From NCBI GenBank assembly GCA_900537185.1, contig LS999832.1, positions 67,038 through 131,037 of the forward strand: a DNA stretch of 64,000 bases, read 5' to 3'. Below the pieces are notes generated by a model that was not told the DNA's origin, searched no databases, and saw only the letters and a list, made by a program, of their open reading frames with translations. This document shows, one piece after another, positions 46,207 to 55,634 of the stretch (positions are counted from its first letter, which is position 1; each line of letters starts with the position of its first letter). The DNA is from Cytophagales bacterium Alg240-R148 (lineage in GTDB: Bacteria > Bacteroidota > Bacteroidia > Cytophagales > Cyclobacteriaceae). Both the position numbers and the translations under genes were made by a program.

Positions 46207-48525
46207 ATGTCTGCAACTGACGGCAGCTGGGAGGCACCAGTAGATTTCAAAGTACCAGATCAAACCAGGTACGACCGCAATGGTAATAATGTGGTGACAG
46301 ACAAGCGTGGTCTTTTTGTTCTCCATTCTTGTCTGCTGCATACGGGTAGAGTCCTTGTTTTTTGTGGGCACGTAGAAAGTGCAGATTATGGTGCCGATGG
46401 TGGCAACCCGATGGGAGCCTCTACTTCTGATTACAGGGGTGTAAGTTACGTGTTTGACCCTTCGCGCCCTAACCTACAGATGACTCCCAAGTATTTTCCT
46501 CCTGGTGTGGATTTATTTTGTTGCCATTATGTTCAAATGTCAGACGGTCGAATTCTGGTGGTAGGAGGATCGGTTGATTTTCATGTGCATGGGAGTATGG
46601 GAGCTAAAAACATATGTTATTTTGACCCCAATACAGAGTCATGGGAATTAAGTAAAACTGGGTCTAGTGTAAATTATTTGGACCAAGGACGCTGGTACCC
46701 AACAGCGGTCATGACTGGAAGAGGCAAAACGGTGGTTTTTTCTGGCAGAGATGACCCTTCAACTTCTGCGGCCTCCCCTTTTATTGCCGATAAGGTAGAG
46801 ATCATTGTTCCTACTCCAAGTTCTTCCAGCCAATACCATGCATTGGTGGTGTCTGGTGCAACTTTTAAACTACCCATTTATCCCGGTATGCACCTGGCTC
46901 CCAATGGCAAAATATATTTTACAGGTACCAATTGGGGGCAAGAAATAAACAATCCTAAAACCAGGGCGTTAACGGTAGATTTGGACACCCACACAGGTGT
47001 TTGGGAAGATTTTAGCAACAATGTTGAGCCCAACCAACCCAGAAGAGAAGAAGGAATGAGCCTTCTTTTGCATCAGAAATTACCACCTGCTGCACCCGGT
47101 AAAATTTTGTTGTTCGGTGGTACCCATGCATTGGACAGTTCCAACCGCATCATCATGCAAAATGGAGGACCTTCAAATTTTGATAAGATTAACAATGTTA
47201 CAGATACGAAAAGTGCTGAAATACTAGATACCAACCAAAACCCACCCACTTGGACAGCTACTAATAACAATTTATCCTTTGGTCGGGTCAATGGGCATGG
47301 TGTTTTACTGCCAGATGAAACAGTATTAATTGTAGGTGGACACAATTTTTATAAGTGGAATACTACTGCTAATGGTACCAGGCCTTCTTTGGAATGTGAG
47401 ATTTTTGATGGTACTAATTTTCGCACAGTCGCCTCATTGAGTTTTCCTAGAATGTACCATTCTACTGCATTGCTTTTACCGGATGGACAAGTTATGGTAA
47501 CAGGAGGAGCACATCCAGATGAATTGGAACCGGCTCTGTTTCAAAATCCGGATGGTTCACCCAAAAGATTCGTACCACCATTGAACCATCCTACAGCAGG
47601 ATTTGAAAGACCTTACCCCGATACTTGGGTTGGTCCAGTTTATGGTGCCATAAGAAGCGCAAATGGAGCCTACTTTTCAATAGCGCTCAACCGAAAAGAT
47701 TATGAAATCTACAAACCACCCTATTTTTTTAAGGGGCCTCGACCTACCATTGCAGATGTTAAAAGAAATGGGGTGTCCAACGCGAGTCAATTGTACTATG
47801 AAGAATCCTTTGTAATTGAAACTCCTGAAGCTGCCGATATAACCATCGTGGCCTTGATGCGGCCTGGTTGCCCAACCCATCATACGGATTCTGAACAGAG
47901 GTACGTAGAATTGGAGTTTACTACCAATGGCAATGAGCTTACTGTAACCATTGGTGACAACCGAAGTTTGAGTCCACCCGGATACTATATGCTTTGGATT
48001 ATACGTGAAGCAGTTGCGCCGTTAACCGGATTGGTTCCATGTGAGAGGGCTAAATTCATTCATTTAGTGGACCCTGTAATGTACATGGATCCTGTAACTG
48101 TTACTGGTAACAAGGGCCCTTGTATTATTGCTACCACAACAATGGGATCAGCCAACCACGAGATGGTTTTGTACCTTCAGAATTTGAGAACATCCATTCA
48201 GACTTCTTCCGACTATGGTGCCCGGTTCATACACACCATTAATGCTATATACTATTCCTTTAGCCCTCAAATTGCTACCATTCTTTCTAAAGATGATGCC
48301 GCTAAGAAACTGGTAAGAACTCTGGTGGTACGGCCCACAGTACGGATCATACGATCAACGGAGCAATGGGTGAATGGCTTTAAAAAAAGCCGTAATAAAA
48401 AAAGAAATTTAGTCCACCTTTTACTAGCTGAATCGCTTTTGTCGCTTGTGTTTATGCCAATTTTAGGGCTGATTACTTTAAAATCAAGTATCCAACAAAA
48501 ATTCAAACGCAATGGCAGAAAATAA
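46207..48525 (+). CDS. Galactose-oxidase-like copper radical oxidase with CFI-box C-terminus
   Basis: A 772-residue protein with a seven-blade kelch-type propeller (residues ~40-510) and a DUF1929 C-terminal beta domain (~510-635). Residues aligning with the galactose-oxidase copper/radical site are present: Cys105 or Cys106 (LFCCH), Tyr164 (GRWYPT) for the Tyr-Cys cofactor, Tyr417-His418 (PRMYHS) and His558/559 (THHTDSEQ). From Cys639 (CIIATTTMGS) a CFI-box-like C-terminal region ends in a TM helix and basic tail (KKSRNKKR, FKRNGRK). No N-terminal signal peptide is seen. It overlaps the next gene by 14 nt and starts the giant-protein operon. Substrates of related enzymes are alcohols or sugars; this one is unknown. 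Confidence 0.85.
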   Translation: MSATDGSWEAPVDFKVPDQTRYDRNGNNVVTDKRGLFVLHSCLLHTGRVLVFCGHVESADYGADGGNPMGASTSDYRGVSYVFDPSRPNLQMTPKYFPPGVDLFCCHYVQMSDGRILVVGGSVDFHVHGSMGAKNICYFDPNTESWELSKTGSSVNYLDQGRWYPTAVMTGRGKTVVFSGRDDPSTSAASPFIADKVEIIVPTPSSSSQYHALVVSGATFKLPIYPGMHLAPNGKIYFTGTNWGQEINNPKTRALTVDLDTHTGVWEDFSNNVEPNQPRREEGMSLLLHQKLPPAAPGKILLFGGTHALDSSNRIIMQNGGPSNFDKINNVTDTKSAEILDTNQNPPTWTATNNNLSFGRVNGHGVLLPDETVLIVGGHNFYKWNTTANGTRPSLECEIFDGTNFRTVASLSFPRMYHSTALLLPDGQVMVTGGAHPDELEPALFQNPDGSPKRFVPPLNHPTAGFERPYPDTWVGPVYGAIRSANGAYFSIALNRKDYEIYKPPYFFKGPRPTIADVKRNGVSNASQLYYEESFVIETPEAADITIVALMRPGCPTHHTDSEQRYVELEFTTNGNELTVTIGDNRSLSPPGYYMLWIIREAVAPLTGLVPCERAKFIHLVDPVMYMDPVTVTGNKGPCIIATTTMGSANHEMVLYLQNLRTSIQTSSDYGARFIHTINAIYYSFSPQIATILSKDDAAKKLVRTLVVRPTVRIIRSTEQWVNGFKKSRNKKRNLVHLLLAESLLSLVFMPILGLITLKSSIQQKFKRNGRK

Positions 48526-51500
48526 TTCAGGAACAATTGAAAGAATTGCGTTAGAGCTTACCCAAGTATTAACGCCTTTAGTAGACCGCCTGCACCATAG
48601 AAGGGTACTGGATTTATTCGCTGAATTTGGCTTGGTATTTCCACAATCCCAAGTAACTCCTGCATTGCAAAATTCTTTTGAGCAAGCAGCCACATCGGCC
48701 ATTGCACTAAAAGAGTTGGCTGAAGAGTTAATTGAAGCAGTTGAAAATGAAGAAATTGAAACTGGAATTGCCAAGGGACTAGAAATAATCCAACAGATTA
48801 AACTTCTGATAGAAGCCATAGTAGGTATAACCGAAGAAGTAGAAACTATTGGTGTTAAAGGTGGTATGAGCACGGCGGAGTTTGAAGGGTTTTTGCAAAA
48901 TTTTTCTGGCAGAATTGCAGAAACTTTAGTAATTGAACACCTAGAAGGGTATTATCCAACGCTTTTTAGGATTATGGAATTATTTGGGCTGATTACCCTA
49001 GAGCCTAAAAATCAAGGTGGTACGGATACCCTAGTGCCAACCTATGTAGAGAAAAAACTTCATCTAGAATTGTTGTCTACATTTCTAGATAACCCATTGT
49101 CCTTATTTGAACAAGTATATAAATGGGGTTCTGATGATTTGGAAGCGGACTTACTGATCAACAGATTGTATTACGTTCTGAATTCTTTTGGTATTCCAAT
49201 CACAAGAAAAATGATTGAAGATGGTGATTCAAGGATGGCCTTAGAATGGATGTTATTTTCATTGACAAGGACTTCTGGAATTTCACCAAAGGGTTTAGAA
49301 GCCACCGTGATGGTGGACATAGGCAAAGAGCTTGATTTTAGTTTTCCATTGTCAGATGAATGGGCCATAGAAATAGCCATTGGTTTATCAATGGATGCCT
49401 CAGCTGGAATTCGAATACAACCCCCGGCGGAATTGTCTTTGGTGCCTGTTCAAGGAGCTCCACAGGGCAAAGCAACGGTGAAATTGGTAAAAACTAGCCC
49501 CAATGAGGGGGGGCGTCTTTCTATCTTGAACCTAGGAGGGAGTAGTGGGATTTCTGCCAATGCTGTTAGCGTGGGCATGGCCACCACTTTTATTTGGGAC
49601 ATTCCAACCAATGAGGCTAAAGCTTCTTTTGGAATAGAAGCTGGAATAGATGGAGGAAAAGTTCTTATTTCGAGCGAAGGTTCAGATGGTTTTCTGGCCA
49701 ATTTATTATCAGGAATAGAACTTGATACAGATTTTGACATAGCGGTTGGTTGGAATTCAGAAAATGGATTTTATTTTACTGGAAGTAGTACTTTGTCCAT
49801 TCAACTGCCTTTGCATGTCAATTTAGGACCAGTAGAACTGGATGCCTTGACCTTGGATATTGGATTTGCCGATGGCGGTTTTCCAATAGAATTCAGTACC
49901 AACATAAAAGCCGCCCTTGGTCCTTTGCAAGTGGCTATAGAACGCATGGGAGTTTCGGCAACCATAACCCCTGTTTCAGGTTTTAGTGGGAATTTAGGTA
50001 TGGTGGATATGGAAACAGGGTTTAAACCACCTAACGGATTAGGTCTGTCCATAGATGCGGGGGCTGTTAAAGGGGGAGGGTATCTGTACTTTGACTTTGA
50101 CAGAGAAGAATATGCAGGTGCACTGGAGTTGGTTTTTTCAGAATGGATAGCATTAAAAGCCATAGGCATTGTAACCACAAAAATGCCGGATGGATCCAAA
50201 GGGTTTTCACTTTTGGTCATAATTAGTGTTGAGTTCGGTTCTGGAATTCAGTTGGGTTTTGGATTTACATTACTTGGAGTGGGTGGGCTTTTGGGCTTAA
50301 ACAGAACTGTTAAAATTGAACCGCTCGCACAAGGGATAAGAACAGGGTCAGTAGAAAACATAATGTTTCCTCAAGACATTGTAGCCAATGCACCAAGAAT
50401 AATCAGTGACCTTAAAACATTTTTTCCTGTTCAGCAAGACCAATTTTTAGTTGGACCTATGGCAAAGATTGGATATGGAACTCCTACTTTAATTAGTTTA
50501 TCCCTGGGCGTAATTATTGAGTTTCCTACTGTAAGCATTACAATTTTAGGGGTGCTCAAAGCCATCTTGCCGGATGAAGACGCAGCTGTTCTTAAATTAC
50601 AAGTTAATTTTATAGGGCGCATAGAACCTAGCAACCAATTGCTCTGGTTTTATGCAGAATTATTTGATTCACGAATTTTATTTATAACAATTGAAGGAGG
50701 AATGGGCTTGCTCGTTAATTGGGGAGACCAAGCCAATTTTGTTTTAAGTATTGGCGGGTTTCACCCCAGGTATACGCCACCGCCCTTGCCTTTTCCAGCC
50801 CCACCTCGATTGGCCATTAGTATTCTAAATGAAAGTTATGCCCGCGTCAGAATAGAGGGGTATTTTGCGGTAACCTCTAATACGGTTCAATTTGGTGCAC
50901 GAGTAGAAGTGTATTTTGGTGTTAGTGCCTTTAATATAGATGGCCATTTTGGCTTTGATGCCTTATTTCAGTTTGATCCGTTCTATTTTATTTTCGAACT
51001 GTCTATGAGTCTTTCGGTGAAGCTATTTGGAGTTGGGCTCTTCAGTGTTGGTTTTTCAGGTTTGTTGGAAGGACCAACCCCATGGCACATCAAAGGTAAG
51101 GGTAAAATCTCACTTTTGTTTTTCAAAATATCAGTTCCATTCGAAGAAACTTGGGGCGACAGCAACCAAACAGAACTGCCTCCAATAGAGATTTTACCTC
51201 TCATAGAACGCGAGTTTGAAGCCTTAACCAATTGGGAAGCGGTATTGCCTAGCAGCAATACTATATTAGTAACGTTAAGAAAGTTAGGAGAGCCTACAGA
51301 AGAGACAGGGACCACCACTTTGGTTTTACATCCGGTAGGAAAGCTTAAAATTAACCAACGAAAAATGCCTATCAATTTGGAGTTGGATAAACTAGGAAAT
51401 CAAAAACCGAGTGATGTAAACAAATTGTCTGTCAGTGCCGAAATAACTGGTGGAGATGCCCTATCAACCTCCCTTGTTCAGGAAAAGTTTGCTTCAGGAG

Positions 51501-52000
51501 AGTTTAGAAACTTGGACGAATCGAGCAAATTATCGAGCCCAGGGTTTGAATTGTACGACAGTGGTTTAGAAGTGAAACCAGAAGGAGAGCAGCTTAAAAC
51601 AAGTCGGGCTGTAAAACGCATCATTCGGTACGAAACCATCATAATTGATAACAACTTTAAGCGCCATATCATTAGGTTTTTCTCTACTGTTCATTTGGTG
51701 TTTACTAGTTTGTACAGCACCTTGTTTGGTCATTTTTTGAAAGGCAATGCGGTTAATAAGTCCATTGTGTCCAATAACTACAAAAAGAAAGTGCAGCCTT
51801 TTAATTCAGTGATTGAAGTACAACCGAATGAATATTCTGTAGCTTTTGATAGCAACAACAAACCAGTGGATGCACAGGCCATGTCTTTTAAGAGCCATGC
51901 TGGCGCTGTGGATTATCTAAGAGAACAAAAAAGGAAAAACCCAAAGGCAGCCGCTGGAATGCACGTACTGCCTAACACAGAAATAAATACTGCGGCATGA
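48512..52000 (+). CDS. Large DUF6603-like protein
   Basis: An 1162-residue protein. The first ~200 residues are alpha-helical (RIALELTQVLTPLVDRLHHR). The centre and second half are a long series of amphipathic beta strands with Gly turns (VNLGPVELDALTLDIGFADG, FSTNIKAALGPLQVAIERMG). The FNIDGHFGFDALFQFDPFYF stretch near residue 810 and LEGPTPWHIKGKGKISLLFF resemble the conserved part of DUF6603 proteins, by my memory of that family. The last ~270 residues are linker-like. No signal peptide or TM helix. The start overlaps the oxidase gene by 14 nt; the stop overlaps the next start as ATGA. Confidence 0.75.
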   Translation: MAENNSGTIERIALELTQVLTPLVDRLHHRRVLDLFAEFGLVFPQSQVTPALQNSFEQAATSAIALKELAEELIEAVENEEIETGIAKGLEIIQQIKLLIEAIVGITEEVETIGVKGGMSTAEFEGFLQNFSGRIAETLVIEHLEGYYPTLFRIMELFGLITLEPKNQGGTDTLVPTYVEKKLHLELLSTFLDNPLSLFEQVYKWGSDDLEADLLINRLYYVLNSFGIPITRKMIEDGDSRMALEWMLFSLTRTSGISPKGLEATVMVDIGKELDFSFPLSDEWAIEIAIGLSMDASAGIRIQPPAELSLVPVQGAPQGKATVKLVKTSPNEGGRLSILNLGGSSGISANAVSVGMATTFIWDIPTNEAKASFGIEAGIDGGKVLISSEGSDGFLANLLSGIELDTDFDIAVGWNSENGFYFTGSSTLSIQLPLHVNLGPVELDALTLDIGFADGGFPIEFSTNIKAALGPLQVAIERMGVSATITPVSGFSGNLGMVDMETGFKPPNGLGLSIDAGAVKGGGYLYFDFDREEYAGALELVFSEWIALKAIGIVTTKMPDGSKGFSLLVIISVEFGSGIQLGFGFTLLGVGGLLGLNRTVKIEPLAQGIRTGSVENIMFPQDIVANAPRIISDLKTFFPVQQDQFLVGPMAKIGYGTPTLISLSLGVIIEFPTVSITILGVLKAILPDEDAAVLKLQVNFIGRIEPSNQLLWFYAELFDSRILFITIEGGMGLLVNWGDQANFVLSIGGFHPRYTPPPLPFPAPPRLAISILNESYARVRIEGYFAVTSNTVQFGARVEVYFGVSAFNIDGHFGFDALFQFDPFYFIFELSMSLSVKLFGVGLFSVGFSGLLEGPTPWHIKGKGKISLLFFKISVPFEETWGDSNQTELPPIEILPLIEREFEALTNWEAVLPSSNTILVTLRKLGEPTEETGTTTLVLHPVGKLKINQRKMPINLELDKLGNQKPSDVNKLSVSAEITGGDALSTSLVQEKFASGEFRNLDESSKLSSPGFELYDSGLEVKPEGEQLKTSRAVKRIIRYETIIIDNNFKRHIIRFFSTVHLVFTSLYSTLFGHFLKGNAVNKSIVSNNYKKKVQPFNSVIEVQPNEYSVAFDSNNKPVDAQAMSFKSHAGAVDYLREQKRKNPKAAAGMHVLPNTEINTAA

Positions 52001-55000
52001 AAGACGAATTAGCTACCTATACGTTCTTACCCTGGGTCAGGCAAGGGATTGCCAATCAAATTTCGGGTCAATCAGGCAACCGTGCTGTAATACCGGTTGC
52101 CTTAACTGTAAAAGGAGACAACGTTTCGGGTACAGGTGAAACCAGTACAACTGTATCTAAGGATATAGAAATATACGGGCCTGGTGATATAACGGGACTA
52201 GATTCCAAAACAATAGTGAAAGTGGAACCTCAAAACTGGATCACCAATTTTGAGCCCAATTATCTTCCTTTTATTGACTTTTATGATGAAGACCTGCCCT
52301 GGAGGTATTCTCCAGCTACACCAAACCAGCACCGGTTGAAACCTTGGTTGGCACTGGTAGTGCTCAAAGAAAGTGAATTTTCGGATGATAAAAATGCAAA
52401 AGACAAACCTCTTCCAAACATTGTTTTAAATGCGGATGCCCAACTCCAGAGCTCAGAACAGCTATGGGCATGGGCCCATGTTCATGTTAACAGAGACCTC
52501 ATTGAAGAGGGTTTTATGGAGGATGAAAATGGCAACAGTGCCATTGCCAAAGCGTTAGGGGAAGTAGTAGAAGAGAACCCGGATTTGGCACATTCTAGAA
52601 TTGTTTCTCCGCGTAAATTGGAGGCGAAAATGACGTACCATGCATTTTTAGTACCTGTTTTTGAAAGTGGGCGATTGGCCGGGCTAGGGCAAGACCCTAC
52701 GGCCGCGGCGGATGCATTGGCTACTTCTTGGCAGGACGGTGCTAATATGGATGGTTTGCAATTACCTTATTACCATCGGTGGTCTTTCCAAACTGGTACT
52801 ATTGGTGATTTTGAATACCTAGTTAGATTATTAAAACCCCAACCTGTCGATAAAAGAGTAGGAAAGCGGGACATGGATGTCCAGAAACCCGGTGCCAATC
52901 TAAAAGGAATAGATGGGGCCGATGCACTAGAGGGGGTATTGAAATTGGGTGGGGCACTTAAAGTACCGGATCTATTTTTCTCAAACGAAGAATTTGTACA
53001 GGTTCAAAACTCCGAATATTGGGCATTTAGAGGGGACTTAACTGAAGAACAAATAACTGCCCTTTCAACAGACACGCAACCTGTTAACATCAGTGATTTT
53101 CATGTTTTTCAGAAAAATATAGCCGCCTTTATAAATTTATCGGATGGGTATAAAAAGGACAGCGCTCTTTCCGTCCATCAATCATCAGGTATAGAGGAGT
53201 TTGAAGATACCAATGATCCGGATTCAGCTTATAACATAAATGAAAACCCTGATCCACTCCTAACTGCACCCCTATATGGACAATGGCATGCACTTACCCA
53301 ACGTTTGATAAAGGAAACAGACGACAGCAACATCAACCCCAACTACAATTGGGTTCATGAGCTTAATTTGGACGCCAGGTGGCGGGTTTCCGCAGGTTTT
53401 GGAACTAAAGTGGTCCAAGATAACCAAGAGCCTTATATGAAATCGGCATGGGATCAAGTAGGAGCAATTGTAGAGGCCAACAATAAGATTAGGCAAGCGC
53501 AGTTGGCCAAAACGGTGGCACAAATGTTCCATTTTAAACACTTGGCACCTATAAAAGAAAAAAGCCAAGGAACGTTTCTAAGCTTGGCTGCTCCGTTGCA
53601 TGGCCGTGTCTTGAATGAAGGGGTTACAGTTTATCATGAAAAGAAATTGAGTCTGATGTCTTCGGCTCCCTCTTCTACTAATATGAGGAAATTAATGAGG
53701 CCTAGAGGCAAGCTAATGAAAAGGTTGGCTTTTGATGAACCATCCCCATTGGGTGGTTTAATTGAACGGGTTAATTCTGGAGAAATAAGTGCTGCTCCTC
53801 CAAAGACTACTCCAGAAGGGTTGGTTACTACCGATGACCTCATAGAAGCAACAAAACCAACCAATATTCCTGGTTTTATTGACAGTTGGCTCGATAAGTA
53901 CCGTTGGCTCCAATGGGTTCCGTTGATTCTGGCTATTATAATTGTATTATTGCTGTTGTTGTTGAGGCCTTCTGGTGTTGTATGGGCCATCGGAGTTGCG
54001 CTAGCCAGTGTATTGTTGTATTTCTATAATTTGCTTAACAAATGGGGCAAAGCCAAAGCCGCCTATGAAGGGCTGAAAGAAGAAAACCAAACAGAAGCGT
54101 CCGTTGATAACCTTCCCAAAAGCCCTGATTTTGAAATTACATTTCCTAGAATGTCGTTTTTACCTAGTTTTGGTACGACCGACAGCGCAGAGGCTACCAA
54201 GTTTAAGTTGGCCCTTCAACATGTAAATGCAACATTCCAAGAAAGTTTGAATTTAGGTGTGATTCGGCCAAGGCCTACTTTAAATCTTCAGACAATAAAT
54301 AATGTGGTTTTTGATGGTTTGCACCCCAATTTAACCATACCTAGATGGGTTTTAAATGGATTTGTATTACCCCCTATTTTTGAAGCACAGGTGAAAGAGG
54401 TATTTGTTGAAGCGATGGCTTATCCAAAATTTAATCTACCAATGTACAAACCATTGGTAGAGCATTCAGCTGAGTTGTTTTTACCCAACGTTAATTATAT
54501 CGCCCAGAATAGCATTTCAATTTTAGAAACCAATCAAAAATTTATTGAAGCGTATATGGTTGGATTGAACCATGAATTTGCTAGAGAATTGTTGTGGAGG
54601 GAATACCCTACCGACCAGCGTGGAAGTTATTTTAGACAATTTTGGGATGTAGACGGCTATTTGGATACCCACCCCATTGAGAAAAATTCTGTTGTCGAGC
54701 GGTTGAACACCATTTTATCGGTTCAGGAAAATGCGGAGTTACAAGTTTATTATGATCAATTGACGGGCAGTGCAGGTCCCATCGACGCGGCTTATTTACT
54801 TGAGGCCCACCAACAAGTGCTTCACGAGGAATTAAAAGATATAAAACCACTTCATTATTGGGAAAAGGCTTCGAAATTAGGGGAGCATGACAACCGAGAG
54901 TCGGGTGAGGAAGACCAAGAAGAAGTGGTGCTGGCCATTCGAGGAGAATTACTAAAAAAATACCCAACTGCCGTAATTTATGCGCACAAAGCGGTTTGGC

Positions 55001-55623
55001 AGGACGAAGACAATCAGCCGGTATTGAGCAACAGCCAAACCATAGATCCTACCAAAGAACGAACGCTGATGCCTTTGTCAGAGGACCAGCAAAATGAGCC
55101 CCCAGCAACTTTGATGAAATCACCATTGTATGAAGCCAAGGTGGACCCAGACATCTACTTTTTTGGGTTTGACCTAAACGTGTGTGAGTCCAAAGGCGGC
55201 ACAGGTAAAGAATCCGATGAGGTAGAGGAGCGCTGTGCCCAAGAAGGGGTGCAGTGGGATGATGCTGGATGGTTTTTTGTCATTAAAGAACGACCAGGAG
55301 AACCTCGATTTGGGTTGGATATTGGCGAGGGTGGTAATATTGAAGACAACAAGATTGAGTTGTGGAATGATTTGAGCTGGGGCGATCTTAAGCCAGCTGT
55401 ACCGAGCGGTGGCTTCATCCAAATTACAAATGAAATGAATGTCACGGCCGATCAAGAGTTGGAAATCGATGACAGTGAAAAAATAAACCAGCAAAATGAC
55501 GACAACAACATCAGTTGGAACAAAGATATGAGTGCGGCTGAATTGGCCTATATATTATACCAAGTTCCTGTTTTGGTAGCCGTTCATGCTTCAGAAATGT
55601 TACCTGATGTTCCATCTTCATAA
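51997..55623 (+). CDS. Large protein of unknown function with internal TM hairpin
   Basis: A 1208-residue protein of unknown family. The N-terminal ~120 residues contain GPGDITGLDSKTIVKVEP, FEPNYLPFIDF and RLKPWLALVVLKE; I recall similar segments in uncharacterised proteins of other phyla but cannot verify this. Residues about 637-682 form two adjacent hydrophobic helices (WVPLILAIIIVLLLLLL, VVWAIGVALASVLLYFY) in an otherwise soluble protein, which suggests a mid-chain membrane hairpin. The last ~100 residues are acidic. It starts inside the stop of the previous gene (ATGA), and its stop is 11 nt from the next start. Confidence 0.72.
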   Translation: MKDELATYTFLPWVRQGIANQISGQSGNRAVIPVALTVKGDNVSGTGETSTTVSKDIEIYGPGDITGLDSKTIVKVEPQNWITNFEPNYLPFIDFYDEDLPWRYSPATPNQHRLKPWLALVVLKESEFSDDKNAKDKPLPNIVLNADAQLQSSEQLWAWAHVHVNRDLIEEGFMEDENGNSAIAKALGEVVEENPDLAHSRIVSPRKLEAKMTYHAFLVPVFESGRLAGLGQDPTAAADALATSWQDGANMDGLQLPYYHRWSFQTGTIGDFEYLVRLLKPQPVDKRVGKRDMDVQKPGANLKGIDGADALEGVLKLGGALKVPDLFFSNEEFVQVQNSEYWAFRGDLTEEQITALSTDTQPVNISDFHVFQKNIAAFINLSDGYKKDSALSVHQSSGIEEFEDTNDPDSAYNINENPDPLLTAPLYGQWHALTQRLIKETDDSNINPNYNWVHELNLDARWRVSAGFGTKVVQDNQEPYMKSAWDQVGAIVEANNKIRQAQLAKTVAQMFHFKHLAPIKEKSQGTFLSLAAPLHGRVLNEGVTVYHEKKLSLMSSAPSSTNMRKLMRPRGKLMKRLAFDEPSPLGGLIERVNSGEISAAPPKTTPEGLVTTDDLIEATKPTNIPGFIDSWLDKYRWLQWVPLILAIIIVLLLLLLRPSGVVWAIGVALASVLLYFYNLLNKWGKAKAAYEGLKEENQTEASVDNLPKSPDFEITFPRMSFLPSFGTTDSAEATKFKLALQHVNATFQESLNLGVIRPRPTLNLQTINNVVFDGLHPNLTIPRWVLNGFVLPPIFEAQVKEVFVEAMAYPKFNLPMYKPLVEHSAELFLPNVNYIAQNSISILETNQKFIEAYMVGLNHEFARELLWREYPTDQRGSYFRQFWDVDGYLDTHPIEKNSVVERLNTILSVQENAELQVYYDQLTGSAGPIDAAYLLEAHQQVLHEELKDIKPLHYWEKASKLGEHDNRESGEEDQEEVVLAIRGELLKKYPTAVIYAHKAVWQDEDNQPVLSNSQTIDPTKERTLMPLSEDQQNEPPATLMKSPLYEAKVDPDIYFFGFDLNVCESKGGTGKESDEVEERCAQEGVQWDDAGWFFVIKERPGEPRFGLDIGEGGNIEDNKIELWNDLSWGDLKPAVPSGGFIQITNEMNVTADQELEIDDSEKINQQNDDNNISWNKDMSAAELAYILYQVPVLVAVHASEMLPDVPSS

Positions 55624-55634
55624 AAAAAACAACT

